Shown here in pieces: positions 54,086-62,917 of a stretch of 64,000 nt of DNA (within the stretch, counting starts at the first letter, position 1; each line of letters begins with the position of its first letter). Location of the stretch: assembly GCA_022846035.1 (NCBI GenBank), contig AP025580.1:2356001-2420000 (forward strand). The letters are read 5' to 3'. The stretch is from Christensenellaceae bacterium. GTDB taxonomy: Bacteria; Bacillota; Clostridia; Christensenellales; Christensenellaceae. The notes beneath the pieces are model-generated. The model saw nothing but the letters and a program-made list of their open reading frames with translations, was not told the DNA's origin and did no database searches. Position numbers and translations under genes: made by a program.

Positions 54086-55480
54086 TCACATCCCCGGCAC
54101 TTCCGCGAGCGGATTATTCAGGTCTTTCAAATACCGCTTGTACACATAGCGGTAGAATACGATACTCAGCAAAAGCGACACGCATTCCGCGATTGGAAAA
54201 GCGTACCATACGTCATTCACATTGCCGAGCAGGGAGAGGCCGTACGCCACCGGCAATATCACGACAAGCTGGCGGCAAAGCGAGATGATCATGCTCAGAA
54301 CGCCGTTGCCCACCGCCTGAAATACCGATGAAAAGACAATACCCACGCCCGCGAACGCGAAGCACAGGCTGATGATCCGCAGCGCATGCACGCCGATCTC
54401 AAGCATCGCCGGAGTGGCGTTGAACATATGCAAAAGCGCGTCCGGAAAGAATTGAAAAATCACCATGCCGACGATCATAATGATCACGGCCAGGACCGTT
54501 GCAAAGCGGATGACGTCTGTAATCCTTTGCTTATGCCGCGCGCCGTAATTATAGGCGACGATCGGTATCAGCCCGTTGGTAAGGCCCAGAACCGGCAGAA
54601 AAATAAATGACTGCAGCTTGAAATACGCGCCTAATACGGAAACCGCAGCAGCCGAGAAACCGACTAGGATAAAATTGAAACCCACGATCATGACGGAGGT
54701 GATCGCCTGCATGATGATAGACGGTACGCCGACCTTGTATATCTCGCCGACGATCCGCTTTTGGGGACGGAACCCACGCATCTTTATTTTTACTTCTTTG
54801 ATCTTGGTATTGGTAAAATACAGGCACAGGCACATCGCCGCGATTTGCCCAATGACCGTCGCGACGGCGGCGCCGGCGGCGCCCATTTCCGGAAACGGGC
54901 CGAGACCGAAAATCAGGATCGGATCCAGAATAATATTGATTACCGCACCTGTGATCTGCGTAATCATATTGTAAATCGTAATACCCGTGGACTGCATGAT
55001 GCGTTCGCAGGTAATCTGTATAAAAACACCGAATGAGAAAATGGTACAAATAGAAATATACTGCGTGCCCATCTCCGCGATTTCTGCGCCGCCATCAACG
55101 CCCGCGGTAAACGCCTCAAAAAATATACGCGAAAAAAACAACCCGAAAACCGCAAAGGCGATCCAGCTTAAGATGCCCAGAAAAATGCCTGTGGAGACGC
55201 CTGCGTTGGCATCGTCGAACTTCTTTTCCCCGAGTCTGCGAGACACCAGCGAATTCATCCCGACGCCCGTTCCCACTGCTACGGCGATAATGAGCATCTG
55301 CACAGGAAACGCAAGCGATACCGCCGCAAAAGCGTTTTCGCTGTACTGTCCGACAAAGACACTGTCCACAACGTTGTACAAAGCCTGCACAAGCATGGAA
55401 ATCATGATCGGCAGCGACATTGTAACCAGTAACTTTTTCACGGGCATAACGCCCATCTTATTTTCCTTTATTTCCCCCAT
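54086..55480 (-). CDS. MATE-family multidrug/cation exporter
   Basis: The 464-aa protein has about twelve transmembrane helices in two similar halves. It starts MGEIKENKMGVMPVKKLL after GGAAGGAGAG. NVVDSVFVGQYSENAFAAVSLAFPVQ in helix 1-2 and the internal repeat GLTNGLIPIVAYNYGARHK near residue 270 are typical of the DinF/NorM type. It exports drugs or cations using a Na+ or H+ gradient. Its substrate is not deducible. It is transcribed alone. Confidence 0.92.
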   Translation of the reverse strand: MGEIKENKMGVMPVKKLLVTMSLPIMISMLVQALYNVVDSVFVGQYSENAFAAVSLAFPVQMLIIAVAVGTGVGMNSLVSRRLGEKKFDDANAGVSTGIFLGILSWIAFAVFGLFFSRIFFEAFTAGVDGGAEIAEMGTQYISICTIFSFGVFIQITCERIMQSTGITIYNMITQITGAVINIILDPILIFGLGPFPEMGAAGAAVATVIGQIAAMCLCLYFTNTKIKEVKIKMRGFRPQKRIVGEIYKVGVPSIIMQAITSVMIVGFNFILVGFSAAAVSVLGAYFKLQSFIFLPVLGLTNGLIPIVAYNYGARHKQRITDVIRFATVLAVIIMIVGMVIFQFFPDALLHMFNATPAMLEIGVHALRIISLCFAFAGVGIVFSSVFQAVGNGVLSMIISLCRQLVVILPVAYGLSLLGNVNDVWYAFPIAECVSLLLSIVFYRYVYKRYLKDLNNPLAEVPGM

Positions 55481-55596
55481 GAAAACCTTTTCTCTCCTTC
55501 CTGCAAATTGACATTTTAGCATATTGGGGGCATAATGTAAACAATAGAAGAAATGCCCTAACCATGTCAGGCAGAGAAGCGAAGGAGGGATTCTTT

Positions 55597-56217
55597 GTGA
55601 AAAACGATATTATTATTACTATCTCAAGGCAATTCGCCAGCGGCGGACGTTCCATCGGAAAGCGGGTCGCGGAAGCTCTCGGCCTCCCATATTACGATAA
55701 GGAATTGATTACCCTGGCCGCTAAGGAAAGCGGATATGACGAAGAATTCTTTGAGAATATCGAAGAAAAGGCCAACAATAAATTCATGTATTATCTTTCT
55801 TCCGGCTTTGGAAACGTTTCTTCCTGGGGAACGGATATTGCGCTTGACGATAAGCTTTTCCTGATCCAGGCAGACGTGATCCGCAGCGTCGCCGCGAAAG
55901 GATCGTGCGTTATAGTTGGACGTTGCGCGGATTATGTGCTCAACAACAATCCGGATTGCGTCAACATCTTCATTTATTCGGATATTGCCCACCGCATTGA
56001 CCGCGCGAAAAACGATTACCATCTGGATGCGCCCAACTTGAAAGACGCGATTCTCAAATCCGATAAAAAGCGCGCTACATATTATAATTATTACACCGAT
56101 ATGAAATGGGGGCAGATGGAAAACTATCATTTGCTTTTAAATAGCGACAGCATTGGCATCGATAATTCCGTCGAGCTGATCAAACGCTATGTGCAGCTGC
56201 GGCAGCAAAACAGGTAA
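55597..56217 (+). CDS. cytidylate-kinase-like P-loop protein
   Basis: The 206-aa protein begins at a GTG that follows AAGGAGGG by 7 nt. IITISRQFASGGRSIGKRVA replaces the classic P-loop with a Gly-Gly-Arg-Ser-Ile-Gly form, as in the cytidylate-kinase-like family (Cmk-like) common in Clostridia. YYDKELITLAAKES, VIVGRCADYVL and IFIYSDIAHRI follow. These proteins are often annotated as cytidylate kinase-like with unproven activity, so the substrate stays open. An upstream in-frame ATG (55564) lacks a good ribosome site. Confidence 0.88.
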   Translation: MKNDIIITISRQFASGGRSIGKRVAEALGLPYYDKELITLAAKESGYDEEFFENIEEKANNKFMYYLSSGFGNVSSWGTDIALDDKLFLIQADVIRSVAAKGSCVIVGRCADYVLNNNPDCVNIFIYSDIAHRIDRAKNDYHLDAPNLKDAILKSDKKRATYYNYYTDMKWGQMENYHLLLNSDSIGIDNSVELIKRYVQLRQQNR

Positions 56218-56237
56218 GCTGATTTATGTACACAACC

Positions 56238-56269
56238 AAAAAGGCATATCCGCAATGGATATGCCTTTT
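56238..56269. terminator. bidirectional terminator between the kinase-like gene and potD
   Basis: AAAGGCATATCC pairs with GGATATGCCTTT around a 5-base loop, with A-rich and T-rich flanks that suit both convergent transcripts. Confidence 0.8.
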
Positions 56270-56270
56270 G

Positions 56271-57326
56271 TTACGCGATTTTTACTTTCATCCAGGCATC
56301 TTCATACAGCCGCAGTATTTCTTTGGGCAGGTATTCATAATACTCGCAATGCTTAAGGTCTTCCTTAGGCGGGTTGAAAGCATAATTATCCAAAAGCTCG
56401 GAATCCACCAGCTCAAGCGCCGCGTCCTCCGGCGTAGAATACCCTGTGTATTCGGCGTTTAAGGCCGCAATATCCGGCCGCAACATAAAATCCAGGAACT
56501 TAAGCGACGCATCGTAGGCGTCTGTTGTTTTGAGAATACACATACCGTCCACAAAAATATTCGCCCCCTCTTTGGGCACGATATAGCGCAGGTCCTCGTT
56601 ATCCGCCATGGAATAGGCCGCGTCGCCCGCGTACATGGGCGCCAGGGCCGCGCTGCCGTTTGTCATCGTCATCCGTAAATCGTCCGTGCCATATGCAAGC
56701 ACAAGCGGTTTTTGCGCGACGAGCAGCTCCGCCGCTTCATTAAGCTTCTGCGGATCGCGCGTATTCACGCTGTATCCCAGCTTTATGAGCGCAAGCCCGA
56801 TGCTGTCGCGGATACTGTCGTACATCAAGATCTGGTTCTTATATTTGGGATCAAAAAGCGCGTCCCAGCTGTCGATCTCTCCGCCAGTCATGGTGATATT
56901 ATAAAGAAGCCCAAATGTTCCCCACGTATACGGCAGGGAATATGTCCCGTCCGGATCATAGGTACACGTTTTGACAAAGTCTTCCACGTATTTGTAGTTT
57001 TCCAGCTTGGAATGGTCGATTGGCGCCAGACGGTCTTCCAGCATTAGCCTCTGGATCATATATTCGGACGGTACAACAATATCGATCTGCGTGCCCTCCG
57101 TCGTCGCGATCACGTACATCTCCTCATTCGAGGGTACTGTCGTCATATTGATTTTGATGTCCGGATTCTCTTCCTCAAACATGGGAATCACATCCGGATC
57201 GATATAATCCCCCCAGTTAAGGAAATTGACGACGGTACGTCCGCCCGCGTCGCCGCCGGAAGAACATCCCGCAAACATCGCTGCCGCCAGGAGCGTTATT
57301 AAAATCATACAAATTACTTTTTTCAT
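56271..57326 (-). CDS. potD: spermidine/putrescine ABC transporter binding lipoprotein
   Basis: The 351-aa lipoprotein has lipobox MFAGC near residue 20. NFLNWGDYIDPDVIPMFEEE, VVPSEYMIQRL, LPYTWGTFGLLYN, SIRDSIGLALIKLGYS and GAALAPMYAGDAAYS mark the PotD/PotF family. It binds polyamines outside the cell. It is the last gene of the puuR-like/potABCD operon. Confidence 0.93.
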   Translation of the reverse strand: MKKVICMILITLLAAAMFAGCSSGGDAGGRTVVNFLNWGDYIDPDVIPMFEEENPDIKINMTTVPSNEEMYVIATTEGTQIDIVVPSEYMIQRLMLEDRLAPIDHSKLENYKYVEDFVKTCTYDPDGTYSLPYTWGTFGLLYNITMTGGEIDSWDALFDPKYKNQILMYDSIRDSIGLALIKLGYSVNTRDPQKLNEAAELLVAQKPLVLAYGTDDLRMTMTNGSAALAPMYAGDAAYSMADNEDLRYIVPKEGANIFVDGMCILKTTDAYDASLKFLDFMLRPDIAALNAEYTGYSTPEDAALELVDSELLDNYAFNPPKEDLKHCEYYEYLPKEILRLYEDAWMKVKIA

Positions 57327-57344
57327 TGGTTTCCTATCCCGTAT

Positions 57345-58142
57345 TCACCGAAAGCTTTCCACATTCGGCGCTTTCTTCGTCTTTTTTATGGAGCGCAGAT
57401 TGATGATCAGCAGCAGCGTAATCACGACCACGAACATAATCGCAGAAAGCGCGTTGATCATTGGATTGATACCCACGCGCGCCATACTGTAAATGTATGT
57501 AGACAAATTCTGCGTCGTGCCCTGGGAGGTAAAGAAGCTGATCATAAAATCGTCGAACGACATCGTGAACGCGAGCAGAAGGCCTGTCACGATCCCCGGC
57601 GCGATCTGCGGCAGGATCACCTTGCGCACAGCGTAACCCGGCTTGGCTCCCATATCGAGCGCAGCCTCGTACGTACCCGGGTCCATCTGCCGCAGCTTGG
57701 GCAGCACCGAAAAGATGACAAACGGAATATCAAAGGTAATATGCGCGAGCAGCATTGTCCAGTATCCGCGCGGGATATTAAAGAAGATAAAGAGCAACAG
57801 CAGCGAGATACCCGTTACGATCTCCGCGTTTACCATCGGGATATACGTCAGGTTGATCATCACATTCTTATTCTTTTTGCGGAAATTGTCCATGCCGATC
57901 GCTGCCAGCGTGCCGATAAGCGTCGCCGCCAGCGAAGCGATGACCGCGATGGAGATCGTGACCCATATCGCCTCGGCAATGGTTGGATCGGAGAATAGCT
58001 GCTCGTACCAATGCAGTGAAAAACCCGTCCATTTGGCCATGGACTTGGACTCGTTGAACGAAAAAATAATGAGCGCGCCAATCGGCAGATACATGAACAG
58101 CAATATGATTGCCAGATAAAAACGCTTAAAAAATCTTGCCAT
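57345..58142 (-). CDS. potC: spermidine/putrescine ABC transporter permease
   Basis: The 265-aa permease has six transmembrane helices. The EAA loop EAALDMGAKPGYAVRKVILPQ precedes the GIVTGLLLAFTMSFDDF motif typical of PotC. It pairs with PotB to form the channel. Confidence 0.93.
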   Translation of the reverse strand: MARFFKRFYLAIILLFMYLPIGALIIFSFNESKSMAKWTGFSLHWYEQLFSDPTIAEAIWVTISIAVIASLAATLIGTLAAIGMDNFRKKNKNVMINLTYIPMVNAEIVTGISLLLLFIFFNIPRGYWTMLLAHITFDIPFVIFSVLPKLRQMDPGTYEAALDMGAKPGYAVRKVILPQIAPGIVTGLLLAFTMSFDDFMISFFTSQGTTQNLSTYIYSMARVGINPMINALSAIMFVVVITLLLIINLRSIKKTKKAPNVESFR

Positions 58143-58158
58143 CTTTTCTTTCGGCCCC

Positions 58159-59022
58159 CTACATCAGGGCAGAGCCGTCCCCTTCCTTGTCGTATTTGCG
58201 CATTAACCACATAAACAGGATCGTCAGGATCATCATCACCACGGCCAGCGCGCTGCCGAAGTTCCATTCCGAGAGCAGCAAAAACTGCATCTCGATCAAA
58301 TCCCCGTACATCATAAAATGGCTGCCCCCTAAAAGCCGCGTGATGACGAACGTCGTCATCGCGGGCATGAACACCATCGTTACGCCGGATACAATCCCGC
58401 CCTTGGAAAGCGGCAGGGTAACGCGCCAGAACGTCTGCCATTTGTTCGCGCCCAAATCCTGCGCCGCCTGGATACATGAGGTATCCATCTTTTGGAAAAT
58501 TGAATAAATCGGCAGGATCATAAATGGCAGGAAATTATATACCAGCCCGAAAATGATCGCTCCCGACGTATACAAAAATTGCACGGGCTCAAGCCCCAGG
58601 GCCATTAAACCCTGATTGATGATTCCGGCGTTATCGAGAAGCGCGCGCCATGCGTAGGTGCGCAGCAAAAAGTTCATCCACATGGGCAGGATGAACAGGA
58701 CGGACACGATCGCGGCAGTATTCGCTTTCATACGCGAAAGGATATACGCTACCGGATACCCTAAAAGCAGGCATACTGCCGTGGCCAGCAGCGCCATCCA
58801 TACGCTGCGCCAGAACACCGTCATGTAAAGAGGCGAAAACGCGCGCTGAATATTCTCCGCGGTGAGCACCATCACCCCGCCCGAACCTGTCGTTGTAAAC
58901 GCATACAGCAAAATCAGGATGAGCGGCGCGACTGTGAAGACCGCGATCCATGCGACATATGGCAATGCAAACACTTTCCGCGAGCTTAACGTATTTGAAA
59001 GCCGTCTGTTCTTCGTCTTCAT
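58159..59022 (-). CDS. potB: spermidine/putrescine ABC transporter permease
   Basis: The 287-aa permease has about six helices. The loop [21 protein letters not shown] is the EAA motif, and [16 protein letters not shown] is typical of PotB. Its start overlaps the potA stop by 4 nt, so the two are coupled. Confidence 0.93.
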   Translation of the reverse strand: MKTKNRRLSNTLSSRKVFALPYVAWIAVFTVAPLILILLYAFTTTGSGGVMVLTAENIQRAFSPLYMTVFWRSVWMALLATAVCLLLGYPVAYILSRMKANTAAIVSVLFILPMWMNFLLRTYAWRALLDNAGIINQGLMALGLEPVQFLYTSGAIIFGLVYNFLPFMILPIYSIFQKMDTSCIQAAQDLGANKWQTFWRVTLPLSKGGIVSGVTMVFMPAMTTFVITRLLGGSHFMMYGDLIEMQFLLLSEWNFGSALAVVMMILTILFMWLMRKYDKEGDGSALM

Positions 59023-60107
59023 TTTATCTCCTCGTATGTGTCGTCAATACGCATCTTGTCATATTGACTCACTTCCATAACATGAATATCGTCCGGCTCA
59101 AGCGCAAAACCCACACGGTCGCCCACGTCGTAAAAATCCGTGGAATGGATCAGCCATTCAAAGCCGTTATCGCCATGCACGCGTATCTCGTAATGTACGC
59201 CCATAAAGAGCACGGACGAAACCTTGCCTACAATCATATCGTCGGTGATCTTCTTGGTGATGTTGATGTCCTCCGGACGTACCACCACCTGTACCGGCTC
59301 GTTTTCGTTAAACCCTCGGTCCAGGCATTCAAAATCCGTATTGGCAAAGTGTACGAAATAATCGCGTTTCATAATACCGCTGATGATATTGGATTCCCCG
59401 ATGAAATCGGCGACAAACGAATTGCGCGGTTCATTGTAGATCTGTTCGGGCGTGCCCAGCTGCTGGATCACGCCGTCGTTCATGACCGCGATCGCGTCGC
59501 TCATGGTGAGCGCCTCCTCCTGGTCATGCGTTACGTATACAAAGGTGATACCCAGCGATTTTTGCATGCGCTTTAACTCAAGCTGCATCTCCTGGCGGAA
59601 CTTTAAGTCCAGCGCGCCCAAAGGCTCGTCCAATAAAAGCACTTCCGGCTCGTTGACCAGCGCGCGCGCGATCGCCACGCGCTGCTGCTGACCGCCCGAT
59701 AATTTTGCGATGTCCCTGTCCCCGTATCCGGCAAGGCCCACCAGTTTTAGCATATCGCCCACTTTCCGCTTGATCGCCTGCTTATCCATTTTCTTGATTT
59801 TGAGACCGAAAGCGATATTGTCAAAAACATTGAGATGGGGAAAAAGCGCGTATTTCTGGAATACGGTATTCACGCGCCGCTTATACGGCGGCAGTCCCTT
59901 GATACTTTCGCCAAACAGGTGCACATCGCCGCGCGTAGGCTCTTCAAAACCCGCGATAATGCGCAAAAGCGTTGTTTTGCCACATCCGGACGGTCCTAGA
60001 AGCGTCAAAAACTCATTCTGCTTGATATACAGGTTGATATTGGAAAGCACTTCCACCCCGTCGAATTCTTTATAAACATTAATAAAATCAATGATATGCC
60101 CAGGCAT
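59019..60107 (-). CDS. potA: spermidine/putrescine ABC transporter ATPase
   Basis: The 362-aa ATPase is read from the ATG after GGGGGAG ([17 protein letters not shown]). Walker A is GPSGCGKTT (38-46), the signature is [10 protein letters not shown], Walker B is [12 protein letters not shown], and [15 protein letters not shown] follows. A C-terminal TOBE region (about 270-345) carries [10 protein letters not shown]. It drives polyamine uptake. A longer reading frame upstream is out of context. Confidence 0.94.
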   Translation of the reverse strand: MPGHIIDFINVYKEFDGVEVLSNINLYIKQNEFLTLLGPSGCGKTTLLRIIAGFEEPTRGDVHLFGESIKGLPPYKRRVNTVFQKYALFPHLNVFDNIAFGLKIKKMDKQAIKRKVGDMLKLVGLAGYGDRDIAKLSGGQQQRVAIARALVNEPEVLLLDEPLGALDLKFRQEMQLELKRMQKSLGITFVYVTHDQEEALTMSDAIAVMNDGVIQQLGTPEQIYNEPRNSFVADFIGESNIISGIMKRDYFVHFANTDFECLDRGFNENEPVQVVVRPEDINITKKITDDMIVGKVSSVLFMGVHYEIRVHGDNGFEWLIHSTDFYDVGDRVGFALEPDDIHVMEVSQYDKMRIDDTYEEIK

Positions 60108-60127
60108 CTTTTCTCCCCCTCGCGTTC

Positions 60128-60661
60128 TCAGAACATCGGCGGCGTGGATACCCACACCACTTCCGCGTCCTTTTTACCGGTGTTTTCAATACGGTGCGGC
60201 ACGCTCGTTTTAAAATAAAAGCTTCCGCCTTTCCTGATCTTGTGCCGCTTCATACCCAGCACAAGCGTGATCGTACCACAAAGCACATAGCCGAATTCCT
60301 CACCCTCGTGCGGATTATCCGTCTCGGTCCTCGCTCCCGCCTTAAGCCGCAGCAAGATAGGCTCCATCCGGTTTTTCTGCGCGTTGGGCACCAACCACAG
60401 AATGCTTTTGTCCTCTTCCTCTTTTTCGAACAAATCCGCCGGAGAAAACGCCACTTTCTCCTCTTCCCGCTCATTGAAAAATTCCTGCAGGTCTGTTCCG
60501 AGGCACTCGAGAATATCCGTCAACGTCGCGATGGACGGAGAGGTCAGGTCCCGCTCGAGCTGCGAGATAAATCCCTTGGAAAGCTCAGCGCGGTCCGCAA
60601 GCTCGCTTTGCGTAAGCCCCAGGCTTTGCCGCCGTCTTTTTATTTTTTCACCAATATCCAT
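60128..60661 (-). CDS. XRE-cupin transcriptional regulator of the polyamine operon
   Basis: The 177-aa protein has an N-terminal helix-turn-helix ([30 protein letters not shown], read in two parts) and a C-terminal cupin with [20 protein letters not shown] and [12 protein letters not shown]. It belongs to the PuuR-like group that senses polyamines. It is first in the operon and probably represses it by binding the palindrome at 60700-60724. Confidence 0.9.
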   Translation of the reverse strand: MDIGEKIKRRRQSLGLTQSELADRAELSKGFISQLERDLTSPSIATLTDILECLGTDLQEFFNEREEEKVAFSPADLFEKEEEDKSILWLVPNAQKNRMEPILLRLKAGARTETDNPHEGEEFGYVLCGTITLVLGMKRHKIRKGGSFYFKTSVPHRIENTGKKDAEVVWVSTPPMF

Positions 60662-60699
60662 TGCCGTTTCCTTTTTAAGCCGCGATTACTAAACTTTTT

Positions 60700-60724
60700 G
60701 TTTATCAAAGCTAAACCGATAAAC
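60700..60724. promoter_or_regulatory. candidate operator of the polyamine operon
   Basis: GTTTATC and GATAAAC form a perfect inverted repeat with an 11-base centre. It lies between the -10 box and the regulator start, where a repressor would block transcription. Confidence 0.6.
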
Positions 60725-60733
60725 GCAAATATT

Positions 60734-60762
60734 ATTTTGCCACACGCCGGACATGCTGTCAA
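60734..60762 (-). promoter_or_regulatory. sigma-A promoter of the polyamine operon
   Basis: On the minus strand TTGACA (60757-60762), 17 bases and CAAAAT (60734-60739) lie about 75 nt upstream of the regulator start. The -10 matches four of six consensus bases. Confidence 0.65.
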
Positions 60763-60776
60763 CATATTTTTCGCTT

Positions 60777-60804
60777 AATACCGCCAATATATCGGTATTT
60801 TTTA
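60777..60804 (+). other. hairpin with plus-strand T run in the intergenic region
   Basis: AATACCG pairs with CGGTATT around 9 bases and is followed by TTTTATTTTTT on the plus strand. No plus-strand gene lies upstream, so its role is unclear; it sits about 20 nt behind the polyamine operon promoter. Confidence 0.35.
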
Positions 60805-60887
60805 TTTTTTAATCTCTCGCGTGTTTAAATAACAGCATCAACAAGTTTAGTATTACTATACAATATTGCGCGTTTCTTCAATTTTGC

Positions 60888-60928
60888 GAAAACACAAAAA
60901 TGAAATTCGCTTTTAGAAAGCGGATTTC
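60888..60928 (-). terminator. terminator of the VanY-like gene
   Basis: GAAATTCGCTTT pairs with AAAGCGGATTTC (one mismatch) around TAG. On the minus strand it is followed by ATTTTTGTGTTTT, about 95 nt past the stop. The remaining intergenic sequence (60662-61023) is AT-rich and otherwise empty. Confidence 0.6.
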
Positions 60929-61023
60929 AAACGTTCGACAGAAATTTATTGTATTGTTTGAGAGATTTTACCTGTTTGTGCAGCCTTTACGCATCACTTC
61001 CTTCCTTAACTATTGCAAATCTC

Positions 61024-61902
61024 TTATGATCTCAAATATTCTTCCAGACAAAGGCCGGATTCATGGATTGCTTGCGCAGTCTGCTTGCCCACATAGCGGT
61101 AATGCCACGGTTCATAAATCACGCCCGTGATTTTCTCTTTGTTTTCCGGATAACGGAGTATAAAGCCGTACTTCCAGGCATTTTGCGCCAGCCACCGTCC
61201 TTCCGGCGTATCGCCATATCCGTCGTCTGCTTCATCGTACCGTGCACACAGAAGATCGATCGCAAGTCCGGTCGTATGCTCGCTTGCATTGCCCGGCATC
61301 GTCCGCACCGGCGTGCTGTAAGGATCGCGCCCATAGGATGGATTCTTTTTTAGCTGCGCCTGCCAGAGCTGACTTTGATAGGCAACCGAGCGGTATGCGC
61401 TGCTGATTTTATACGGACCGACGCCCTCTCTTTGTGCAGCAAGAAGCATTTGCCGGGCCGCCCTGCCCGCCGTTTCATTGATCGAACCCTTGCCGTCTTC
61501 CAGCACCACTTCGTCCCCGAACACCTCGTTTAACGTCACCAGATTATTCGGCCGCTCGCCGGACACCGGATGATCCCAGTTGACGAGTATGCTATACGGA
61601 TCCTCTTTATCGGGCTGCGAATATGCGACAGCCGCCTGCATATCTGCATTTCCATCCTCTTCTGAAACCGCCAAAGCGGGATTATCCGAGAACGCCTGCA
61701 ATGCCTGCTGTGCTTCTCCCGTCATGATATGCGTATGATCCGGCGCATCCATAGCTTTTCCAATATCTATGGGGAATGCATGCATCAGGAAAAGTATTCC
61801 CATGCCAATGAGCGATACCACGACAACAAACAGTCCGAACCGCTTTGTCGCGTGCCTGTGGTGTTTTTTCACAACCGACTCATAAGGCTTAACTAACCGC
61901 AT
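61024..61902 (-). CDS. VanY-type D-alanyl-D-alanine carboxypeptidase
   Basis: The 292-aa protein is read from the ATG after GGAGGGGAG. One N-terminal transmembrane helix (about 25-45) anchors it outside. The catalytic domain (about 120-290) has SSAYRSVAYQSQLW, SEHTTGLAIDLL (the Ser-x-His-x-x-Gly-x-Ala-x-Asp zinc motif) and YEPWHYRYVG (Glu and His). It trims D-Ala from peptidoglycan stem peptides. Vancomycin-resistance partners (vanHAX) are absent, so it is probably a housekeeping LdcB/VanY-type peptidase. Confidence 0.92.
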   Translation of the reverse strand: MRLVKPYESVVKKHHRHATKRFGLFVVVVSLIGMGILFLMHAFPIDIGKAMDAPDHTHIMTGEAQQALQAFSDNPALAVSEEDGNADMQAAVAYSQPDKEDPYSILVNWDHPVSGERPNNLVTLNEVFGDEVVLEDGKGSINETAGRAARQMLLAAQREGVGPYKISSAYRSVAYQSQLWQAQLKKNPSYGRDPYSTPVRTMPGNASEHTTGLAIDLLCARYDEADDGYGDTPEGRWLAQNAWKYGFILRYPENKEKITGVIYEPWHYRYVGKQTAQAIHESGLCLEEYLRS

Positions 61903-61921
61903 TTTTTCCACTCCCCTCCAG

Positions 61922-61969
61922 CAAAAAGGCCCTGCAATTCTTTCTTCTGTCTTAAAGAATACAGGGCCA
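61922..61969 (-). terminator. terminator of the unknown membrane-protein gene
   Basis: On the minus strand GGCCCTGTATTCTTT pairs with AAAGAATTGCAGGGCC (one bulge), followed by TTTTT. It lies about 45 nt after the stop and 20 nt before the VanY-like gene start. Confidence 0.8.
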
Positions 61970-62011
61970 AAGCATATTTTTCACATCAGGGTTGTATCAT
62001 TTTTGTAACTT

Positions 62012-62917
62012 TTATAAAAGATCCGCCGGTTTTAAGATCATTTTGTACGACTGATACACCGGAACCATTTGCGCTTCCGTCATAATTTCATAATCCGCGT
62101 TGGTCATCACATACAGATGGTTCATAAGGTCAGCGTCATACACCGGCTGCAGAGCTTTATCGATTGCAAGCTCATGATAGGCCGCGAAAGCGTCCGCCGT
62201 TTTTCTCAGTTCTTTTTCCTCCCGTTCCATATGGACCATATTTGTGTCCCAGTCCTGCGCGTCCAGAAAATATTCAATGCTCATATAATATACCTTGCCG
62301 ATGTCGTCATCGATCACCAGATGGTAACGTTCGCCCGTCTTGGGATTGGAGATCAGTCCCTGCCAGAAACAAAATTCCGAATTGGACACCGTCGGGTCGG
62401 ACGCGCGCCAGAAAGCGATACTTTCCACCGCGCTGTAATCGCCCTGTTTTCCGAGGTCGAAATGCGGGATCGCGCCTGCGCTTTGCAGCAACCTCGCTTC
62501 CCGCACAAGCGCCATTTCCGCCTGTGCCTGCGTCATGACGGCCGCTTTCTTCGCGTCTTTTCCGTCGAAAATCTCAACCTGTACCGACGGTATATACTCG
62601 TCTGCCATTGGCGCGGGGCCTGCTTCTGTCTTCTCGAAAGGGGCGGCTGATTCGGCTGCCGTCTGTTCCCGCCGCAGGTTTGTTCCGAAAAAGTCGCCGT
62701 TTGCCTCGATAATTTCATAAAGCACCTTGGTTTTTTGATACTTGGACGCTTTATATTGGTAAGATTCCGAGGCCTGCGTATCCTTGCTTATTTTCCCCAG
62801 AAACACCTGATCGTTCTTTTTGGCGAGATACGGCGGCAGGATAGCGCTCGCGACGACCACGCAAAGGGCGATTATGGCGACCAGGGCATATTTCAATGTT
62901 TTTTTCAGCCTGCTCAT
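62012..62917 (-). CDS. membrane-anchored extracytoplasmic protein of unknown function
   Basis: The 301-aa protein has one N-terminal transmembrane helix (about 9-30) and a soluble outer domain of about 265 residues. It contains YDADLMNHLYVMTNADYEIM near the C terminus and GLISNPKTGERYHLVIDDDIGKV in the middle. I do not recognise the family. It overlaps the histidine kinase gene by 4 nt, so it is probably a partner or signal-modulating protein of that two-component system. Confidence 0.75.
   Translation of the reverse strand: MSRLKKTLKYALVAIIALCVVVASAILPPYLAKKNDQVFLGKISKDTQASESYQYKASKYQKTKVLYEIIEANGDFFGTNLRREQTAAESAAPFEKTEAGPAPMADEYIPSVQVEIFDGKDAKKAAVMTQAQAEMALVREARLLQSAGAIPHFDLGKQGDYSAVESIAFWRASDPTVSNSEFCFWQGLISNPKTGERYHLVIDDDIGKVYYMSIEYFLDAQDWDTNMVHMEREEKELRKTADAFAAYHELAIDKALQPVYDADLMNHLYVMTNADYEIMTEAQMVPVYQSYKMILKPADLL

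Noticed and set aside
61024..61902. Vancomycin resistance gene
   Set aside because: The protein is VanY-like, but no vanH, vanA/B, vanX or vanRS genes are next to it; housekeeping D,D-carboxypeptidases share these motifs.
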